Source of the DNA: Ornithodoros turicata
Taxonomy: Eukaryota > Arthropoda > Arachnida > Ixodida > Argasidae
Assembly (NCBI RefSeq): GCF_037126465.1
Contig: NW_026999453.1
Location: 1-64,000, forward strand
Direction: 5' to 3'
DNA: 64,000 nucleotides
Both the position numbers and the translations under genes were made by a program. How positions within the stretch are numbered: position 1 is the first letter of the stretch; each line of letters starts with the position of its first letter. This document shows positions 57,588-64,000 of this stretch, in pieces. Under the pieces are notes generated by a model that was not told the origin of the DNA, searched no databases, and worked only from the letters and a program-made list of their open reading frames with translations.

Positions 57588-58150
57588 GGGAATCCACGTT
57601 CTAAAATGTGGTAATGCGTGCCAAACCCCGATTTGGAAGATTTGCACCAAACGTTGGGAGCAGTAACATTATTAATATCATGGCTCATTCATACAGATAT
57701 ATTAGCGCCACAATAATATATGTGTACTTTTAGCTGACCGACTCTGTTAGGAACATATGCAGCTCGCATGATGGCTTGTGGTGTCTAGCAATGTTCAGAT
57801 ATAGACCAGAAATTCATGTTGTACAATGTTGTAATGCGTGCATAGAACTCAAACTTGGAAGCTTTTGCATTGCACGTTCAGAGCAGTAGCATTATTAATC
57901 GCATTGCACGTGCACATCAGAAATATCCAAATACATTAGGGGCACATTACTATAGTCTATTGGGGACTTTTCGCAGACCAAACTACTTTAGAAACATATG
58001 TAACTCAGATTATGTCTTGAAGTGTCTAGCATCCTTCAGCTATCGATCGGAAATCCACGTTACACAATGTTGTCATGTGCGTAAAACAACACTTTGGAAG
58101 ATTTTTCATTACTCGGTCGGAGCGCTAACATTTTTAATATGTTGCACATT
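57588..58150. repeat. Three diverged tandem units of about 220-240 bp
   Basis: AATCCACGTTCTAAAATGTG, AATTCATGTTGTACAATGTT and AATCCACGTTACACAATGTT begin similar blocks near 57591, 57812 and 58051. Each is followed by TTGGAAG, a GGAGCAGTAACATT-like word and, further on, GAACATATG. The third unit is truncated. Confidence 0.7.
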
Positions 58151-58595
58151 TTGCACAAAACAACAGAGCCATGCAAAAACGTCGAGTGCACATTAGAGTT
58201 CCATCTCAAATCGAACAAGCCGGTAAGTTTCACGTTTCGAATGAACGGGAAAAGGAAATGCGTATGTTGAAGCCATTTGTGAGTTAGAACAAATTAACAA
58301 TTTCGGAATTCTCTGTGCTAGAAGATTTGCCAAATAGGAGCGGACGGAAAAACTGCCACTCAGAAGACGATGTTGTCGCGTGCGCGTTTGAGCGTGACCT
58401 CCAAGGCTATTTCTTGTTGCATTATACATGTACTTCCTCTGGGTTTAGACCACCTGAAACACAAGAGGCTCCTGTGTTGACAGTGCCGTCTCGGTTTTGA
58501 TTTGCCTGAAAAAAAAATATATAAAAGTTGGCTCACAGCGCCAAAAAGTACTATATTCAACGCAACTTGCCAGACAATGTTCAGAACGAATAATA

Positions 58596-58882
58596 CCCTA
58601 GTCAGACGGCAAACCTAAGTCCCTTAGCGGAAAGGCCGTTACTTCGCCTGTAGTTCAACCACCATTTCGAATGACATCGTTCTCTGCCCTGATTTGTTGA
58701 AAACGGGAGGCGTACGCCCTTTTTGCGGCAATTATGAACTGCATAATTGTAACAAAAAAGGTGTACGCCTCCCATTTTCAACAAGTCAGGGCAGAGAACG
58801 ATGTCATTCGAAATTATGGTTGGAATACAGGCGAAGTAACGGTCTTTCCGCTAACGGACTTCGGTTTGCCGTCTGACTAGGG
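58596..58882. mobile_element. 287-bp palindromic MITE with TA duplication (Tc1/mariner-type)
   Basis: The ends CCCTAGTCAGACGGCAAAC and GTTTGCCGTCTGACTAGGG are perfect complements. They are flanked by TA at 58594-58595 and 58883-58884, the Tc1/mariner target. The pairing continues inward (TTCGAATGACATCGTTCTC and GAGAACGATGTCATTCGAA), so the element is nearly one hairpin. Its high arm identity suggests a recent insertion. A decayed relative lies at 32850-32990. Confidence 0.88.
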
Positions 58883-58884
58883 TA

Positions 58885-60538
58885 AAAGATTGTGCTTCAT
58901 AGCATTTAATTGCTCGATTCATGGAGCTTTCGAACGGCGTATGATGTGTTGCGGTACTCCATGAGGAACGTAGGCTTTGTAGAACGTACTCTTTGATCAG
59001 CACCATACCTCCAAACAATGCAGAATTTCGGAAGCCTTTGGCTAAGAAACGCCACCAAACACTTTGCTCGAATATTTGATACGGCGTAGATAGAGCCTTA
59101 TGCCACATGCAAAAGAAAAATCAAAATTCAGACTTGACCGGTAGGCGCACTGTGAGTTTTTCGCCGGTCCTATATACGCTGAGCGTAATCAAGCTGGTGC
59201 ATCTTGTTCCGCGTGTGGCAAAATCGAATTTTCTAAACGGACTTTCAGCTTCTGTCTCCTGATTATGACTATTTGCTATGAATTGAAGCCGTTCCGAACT
59301 TTTGCGTTCATGACACTGCTAGAATCGCTGAATGTAGATTGTGAAGCAAGCTAGATGTGCTCGCATTTTTCACCGCACGTCACACGCCAATAGCAAATGA
59401 TAGGAGCTCGTAAAGAACAGACCGGTTGGCATGTTTTTAAGACGTATATTTGTTCACGTGGCCACAAAACCATATTTACTTTACAGAGTATGTCGAGAGG
59501 GCCGCGGTCACTCCCAGGTTTCTTTAAAGCGTTTCCTTCCCTACGGTCGCATAATTTCGGGCGGCCGAATCGCACCGATGAAAGTGTTGTTGTTCAGTGT
59601 CTTACGCACACACTCAAGGCTAATTGCTAGTACATTTTGTGGCCCTTGTCGAAACAGCAGGACTGGCGCTGCTGACCAATGTCGATGTTCTTCGGTTCGA
59701 CCTGCTGAGACCATGGAGGGGTTCTAATCGCATTAACTCCCGAGGGACTGCTTGCGCAAAGTCGCATCATTAAGTGCACTGAGTCTTGTATTTAAAAGCG
59801 GTATACCATCTTAAGAAGTAACAATCATTATCGTCGATATTCCTTGTTTCGAGAACGTGATTTTGAGATCGAGGATTTCGCAACCGGCAATATTTATTTC
59901 TTCCCGTTTATACACCGCGTGTGAACACATCTCGATTACTGCACTATTCCCTCCGTGGCATCGTACCTCTACCTCACGTCCGGTGAAAAATGCGATCACA
60001 TCTGGTTGCTCCACAATCTACACCACGCTATTTTAACACTGTTATGAAAGCAAACAGTTAAAACGTAATCAAGTGATAGCAATTAGTTTTCATGTGAAGG
60101 CAGGAGATGAAAATCTGTTTACAATGGTCGATTTTGCCACACCCGGAACATGGTAACACCGCATGATTGCGCTGCGCGTGAGGACGGCAAAAAATTCACA
60201 GTGCGCTTAAAGATCAAGTTAGAATTTGGATTTTTCCTCTTTGCGCTGTGTAGGGGCCTATATATAGGGGGCTATATCCACTTTTCGGGGCAAGTTTTTG
60301 TGTTTTGTGTGTGTGTGTGTGTGTGTTTTATGTGAGTGTTCAATATAACTTTATAGGACACTGAAGATTTCCTCTAATTCTTGAATTACATAAAGGCTTC
60401 CAAAATTTTTCATTTTTCCGCGGTATGGTGCTACGCAAACAGGCATCGGTTACGTTCGTTGCAAAGTAGAGCAACAAGTTATTCATAGTTCGAGAGCCTC
60501 ATGACTAAGAAATTAAATAGCACTAAGATCAATCTTAC
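58885..60538. other. Intron 1 (first part); nothing recognised
   Basis: It contains a (GT)n microsatellite at 60303-60326 and otherwise plain AT-rich DNA. The open frames at 59397-59727 have no motif. Confidence 0.45.
60303..60326. repeat. GT dinucleotide microsatellite
   Basis: About ten GT units directly after TTTTTGTGTTTT. Simple sequence. Confidence 0.85.
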
Positions 60539-60551
60539 CCGTTTTGTACAT
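60539..60551 (-). CDS. Exon 1 (coding part) of the minus-strand membrane-protein gene
   Basis: The minus strand reads ATG TAC AAA ACG G and then a good donor GTAAGATTG. In the same frame a TGA lies about 70 bp upstream with no other ATG between, which fixes the start. The single leftover G joins AT of exon 2 to make Asp. Only four full codons are here, so ordinary gene finders would probably miss it. The support is the chain of eight phase-compatible exons. An upstream out-of-frame ATG (60662) opens a 15-codon reading frame in the probable leader, which could lower translation. Confidence 0.6.
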
Positions 60552-60926
60552 CGTGTGGAAAGTTCCAGTGAATATGGTGCTTTTGGTTGCCTCAGGACAG
60601 GAGCCGCCGATATTTCAAACAGAGACTGTTCTTCTTCTGGGCACCGTCCTCATCATTGCCATGGTATTTAAACGGTTAGGTGTGACGTGTTAAAGGTTCA
60701 TGCGAATTGTGGGTCACTAGCCCAGAGGGAAGAAAGGGTCCGTACGGGCTTCTACAGCCTGAGTGTGGAGAGGATTATGTGAACGAAGGGATCTTGGCTC
60801 CAGACCGGTTACAGGAATGGGAGGTTCACGAACACGGGGACGAAACGGGACAAGAGGCAAGAATTGGTAAGCGTTCCGAAAGATAACGGGATAGTTGTTT
60901 AGTGGTTATGTGGTTATGTTTTTCCC
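60552..60926 (-). promoter_or_regulatory. Probable 5' leader and promoter region of the minus-strand gene
   Basis: This is the only unique sequence between the start codon and the satellite array. It includes a short upstream open frame (60662 down to about 60618). I see no clear TATA or initiator motif. The leader may also continue through an unseen upstream intron. Confidence 0.3.
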
Positions 60927-63900
60927 GGGAGCTTAGAAATCTAGAGATTAGTGGAAGCAGCTCTCGAGCTACAAATATGAACCAATACGTGTTTGGGAAG
61001 GAGCTTAAAATTCCAAAGATGAGTGGAAGTGACCAATGAGTGGATGTCCAGCAAGATTTGGGGATTGTAAATAGTAGTTAGGAGGCAGCTAAAATATATA
61101 GACATCTCTAGGTTTATAAGCTCCCTTCGAACTACTTATTGGAAGTAACCAAAATATCTGGCTAGCAGTTAGAAGCATGGACCTATAGCAGTTTGAGTTT
61201 ATCGGCCTATGAGGGAGCTTAGAAATCTAGAGATTAGTGGAAGCAGCTCTCTAGCTACAAATATGAACCAATAAGTGGTTGGGAAGGAGCTTAAAAATCC
61301 AAAGATGAGTGGAAGTGACCAATGAGTGGATGTCCAGCAAGATTTGGGGATTGTAAATAGTAGTTGGGAGGCAGCTTAGATATCTAGACATCTCTAGATT
61401 TATAAGCTCTCTCCGAACTACTTATCGGAAGTGAGAAATATATTTGGCTATCAGTTAGAAGCATGACCTATAGCAGTTTGAGTCTACCGGCCTATGAGGG
61501 AGCTTAGAAATCTAGAGATTATTTGAAGCAGCTCTCTAGCTACAAATATGAACCAATAAGTGGTTGGGATGAGGTTAAAAATCCAAAGATGAGTGGAGGT
61601 TACCAATGAGTGGATGTCCAGCAAGATTTGGGGATTGTAAATAGTAGTTGGTAGGCAGCTTAGATATCTAGACATCTCTAGATTTATAAGCTCCCTCCGA
61701 ACTACTTATCGGAAGTGAGAAATATATTTGGCTAACAGTTAGAAGCATGGACCTATAGCAGTTTGAGTCTACCGGCCTATGAGGGAGCTTAGAAATCTAG
61801 AGATTATTTGAAGCAGCTCTCTAGCTACAAATATGAACCAATAAGTGGTTGGGATAAGCTTAAAAATCCAAAGATGAGTGGAGGTTACCAATGAGTGGAT
61901 GTCCAGCAAGATTTGGGGATTGTAAATGGCAGTTGGGAGGCAGCTTAAATATCTAGACATATCTAGATTGATAAGCTCCTTCCCAACTACTTATCGGAAG
62001 TGACCAATATATGTGGCTAGCAGTTAGAAGCATGGATCTATAGCAGTTTGAGTCTACCGGCCTATGAGGGAGCTTAGAAATCTAGAGATTATTTGAAGCA
62101 GCTCTCTAGCTACAAATATGAACCAATAAGTGGTTGGGATGAGGTTAAAAATCCAAAGATGAGTGGAGGTTACCAATGAGTGGATGTCCAGCAAGATTTG
62201 GGGATTGTAAATGGCAGTTGGGAGGCAGCTTAAATATCTAGACATATCTAGATTGATAAGCTCCTTCCCAACTACTTATCGGAAGTGACCAATATATGTG
62301 GCTAGCAGTTAGAAGCATGGACCTATAGCAGTTTGAGTCTACCGGCCTATGAGGGAGCTTAGAAATCTAGAGATTATTTGAAGCAGCTCTCTAGCTACAA
62401 ATATGAACCAATAAGTGGTTGGGATGAGGTTAAAAATCCAAAGATGAGTGGAGGTTACCAACGAGTGGATGTCCAGCAAGATTTGGGGATTGTAAATGGC
62501 AGTTGGGAGGCAGCTTAAATATCTAGACATATCTAGATTGATAAGCTCCTTCCCAACTACTTATTGGAAGTGAGAAATATATTTGGCTAGCAGTTAGAAG
62601 CATGGACCTATAGCAGTTTGAGTCTACCGGCCTATGAGGGAGCTTAGAAATCTAGAGATTATTTGAAGCAGCTCTCTAGCTACAAATATGAACCAATAAG
62701 TGGTTGGGATAAGCTTAAAAATCCAAAGATGAGTGGAGGTTACCAATGAGTGGATGTCCAGCAAGATTTGGGGATTGTAAATGGCAGTTGGGAGGCAGCT
62801 TAAATATCTAGACATCTCTAGATTGATAAGCTCCTTCCCAACTACTTATCGGAAGTGACCAATATATGTGGCTAGCAGTTAGAAGCATGGACCTATAGCA
62901 GTTTGAGTCTACCGGCCTATGAGGGAGCTTAGATATCTAGAGATTATTTGAAGCAGCTCTCTAGCTACAAATATGAACCAATAAGTGGTTGGGATAAGCT
63001 TAAAAATCCAAAGATGAGTGGAGGTTACCAATGAGTGGATGTCCAGCAAGATTTGGGGATTGTAAATGGCAGTTGGGAGGCAGCTTAAATATCTAGACAT
63101 CTCTAGATTGATAAGCTCCTTCCCAACTAATTATCGGAAGTGACCAATATATGTGGCTAGCAGTTAGAAGCATGGATCTATAGAAGTTTGAGTCTACCGG
63201 CCTATGAGGGAGCTTAGAAATCTAGAGATTAGTGGAAGCAGCTCTCTAGCTCCAAATATGAACCAATAAGTGGTTGGGAAGGAGCTTAAAAATCCAAAGA
63301 TGAGTGGAAGTGACCAATGAGTGGACGTCCAGCAAGATTTGGGGACTGTAAATGGCAGTTGGGAGGCAGCTTAAATATCTAGACATCTCTAGATTGATAA
63401 GCTCCTTCCCAACTACTTATCGGAAGTGACCAATATATGTGGCTAGCAGTTAGAAGCATGGACCTATAGCAGTTTGAGTCTACCGGCCTATGAGGGAGCT
63501 TAGAAATCTAGAGATTATTTGAAGCAGCTCTCTAGCTACAAATATGAACCAATAAGTGGTTGGGATAAGCTTAAAAATCCAAAGATGAGTGGAGGTTACC
63601 AATGAGTGAATGTCCAGCAAGATTTGGGGATTGTAAATGGCAGTTAGGAGGCAGCTTAAATATCTAGACATCTCTAGATTGATAAGCTCCTTCCCAACTA
63701 CTTATCGGAAGTGGCCAATATATGTGGCTAGCAGTTAGAAGCATGGACCTATAGCAGTTTGAGTCTACCGGCCTATGAGGGAGCTTAGATATCTAGAGAT
63801 TATTTGAAGCAGCTCTCTAGCTACAAATATGAACCAATAAGTGGTTGGGATGAGGTTAAAAATCCAAAGATGAGTGGAGGTTACCAATGAGTGGATGTCC

Positions 63901-64000
63901 AGCAAGATTTGGGGATTGTAAATGGCAGTTGGGAGGCAGCTTAAATATCTAGACATCTCTAGATTGATAAGCTCCTTCCCAATTACTTATCGGAAGTGAC
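60927..64000. repeat. 285-bp satellite array, about 11 units, running off the window
   Basis: Units start with GGGAGCTTAGAAATCTAGAG near 60927, 61213, 61498, 61783, 62068, 62353, 62638, 62923, 63208, 63494 and 63779. Three variants differ after AAGTGGTTGGGA: AGGAGCTT (units 1, 2 and 9), TGAGGTT (3, 5, 6 and 11) and TAAGCTT (4, 7, 8 and 10). Within each unit two pairs of inverted words occur. GGGAGCTTA...ATCTAGAGAT pairs with ATCTCTAGAT...TAAGCTCC. AAGTGGTTGGGAAGGAGCTTA pairs with TAAGCTCCTTCCCAACTACTT. The 63-codon minus-strand frame recurring in most units is a repeat by-product. Confidence 0.92.

Noticed and set aside
57142..57597. A 151-codon frame with HPTxxYIQR repeats
   Set aside because: It is the translation of the GTTGGATGTAACGGC minisatellite and has no start or splice context.
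61484..63956. A repeated 63-residue minus-strand frame in the satellite
   Set aside because: 285 is a multiple of three, so one chance frame recurs in each unit. It is lost in the unit at 63208, and nothing suggests translation.
60927..64000. CRISPR array
   Set aside because: The repeat unit is 285 bp with no short repeat-spacer layout, and the window is eukaryotic.

Overview
This is a eukaryotic window, most likely from a hard tick or a related chelicerate. It has no operons, RBS-led genes or dense ORFs. It is repeat-rich, with decayed LINE, Gypsy, BEL, hAT, mariner-like and Mutator-like elements. It carries tandem tRNA-derived SINE heads that resemble a family I remember from ixodid ticks, and its few coding pieces are tiny exons with good splice sites. 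The species assignment is inference.

The one host gene I can build runs on the minus strand across almost the whole window. Its eight exons read from right to left: 60539-60551 (ATG), 47471-47503, 46171-46227, 46074-46100, 40721-40730 (a 10-nt microexon), 39579-39661 (transmembrane helix), 32472-32630 (Gly/Asp- then Ser/Thr-rich stalk) and 18770-18912 (start of a folded domain). Every junction keeps the reading frame, giving 525 nt and 175 residues. A possible ninth exon lies at 1259-1451. The product looks like a type II membrane protein with a short Ser/Ala-rich cytoplasmic tail. I do not recognise its ectodomain. Its first exon sits about 380 bp from a 285-bp satellite array that fills 60927-64000.

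The most striking content is a set of giant inverted repeats. Element 1 (2321-15961, 13.6 kb) is almost entirely palindromic, with arms of about 7.0 and 6.6 kb around a 126-bp GC-rich centre. It has inserted into the 3' part of a CR1/jockey-like LINE, which is split into 15962-17600 and 1995-2314. Element 2 (33226-37367, 4.1 kb) is a second palindrome with unrelated arms. Both start with AGTAGTA and end with TACTACT, and both are flanked by 6-bp direct repeats (GACCGT/GACCAT and GAGAAG/GAGAAG). They therefore look like two non-autonomous members of one transposition system. A 6-bp duplication with AG...CT ends is what I would expect from a Maverick/Polinton-type integrase, but neither copy shows a coding gene, so that link is inference.

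A third large inverted repeat (22261-30596) is older. It carries remnants of an unrecognised transposon ORF in both arms and has a hAT-type insertion in one arm. Smaller foldback elements lie at 17876-18193, 43614-44222 and 58596-58882.

Layout: 1-2314 ordinary DNA plus the LINE tail; 2321-15961 element 1; 15962-18193 LINE and MITE; 18770-18912 exon 8; 20113-22250 a candidate plus-strand exon, a Gypsy relic and tandem SINEs; 22261-30596 inverted repeat 3; 32472-32630 exon 7; 33226-37367 element 2; 39579-40730 exons 6 and 5; 43614-45478 foldback MITE, BEL relic and a possible alternative terminal exon; 46074-47503 exons 4 to 2; 47790-50512 an I-like LINE; 52490-58882 degenerate repeats, a Mutator-like relic flanked by minisatellites, and a palindromic MITE; 60539-60551 exon 1; 60927-64000 satellite. 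Element 2 and inverted repeat 3 lie in introns of the host gene, so its pre-mRNA should contain very long hairpins.
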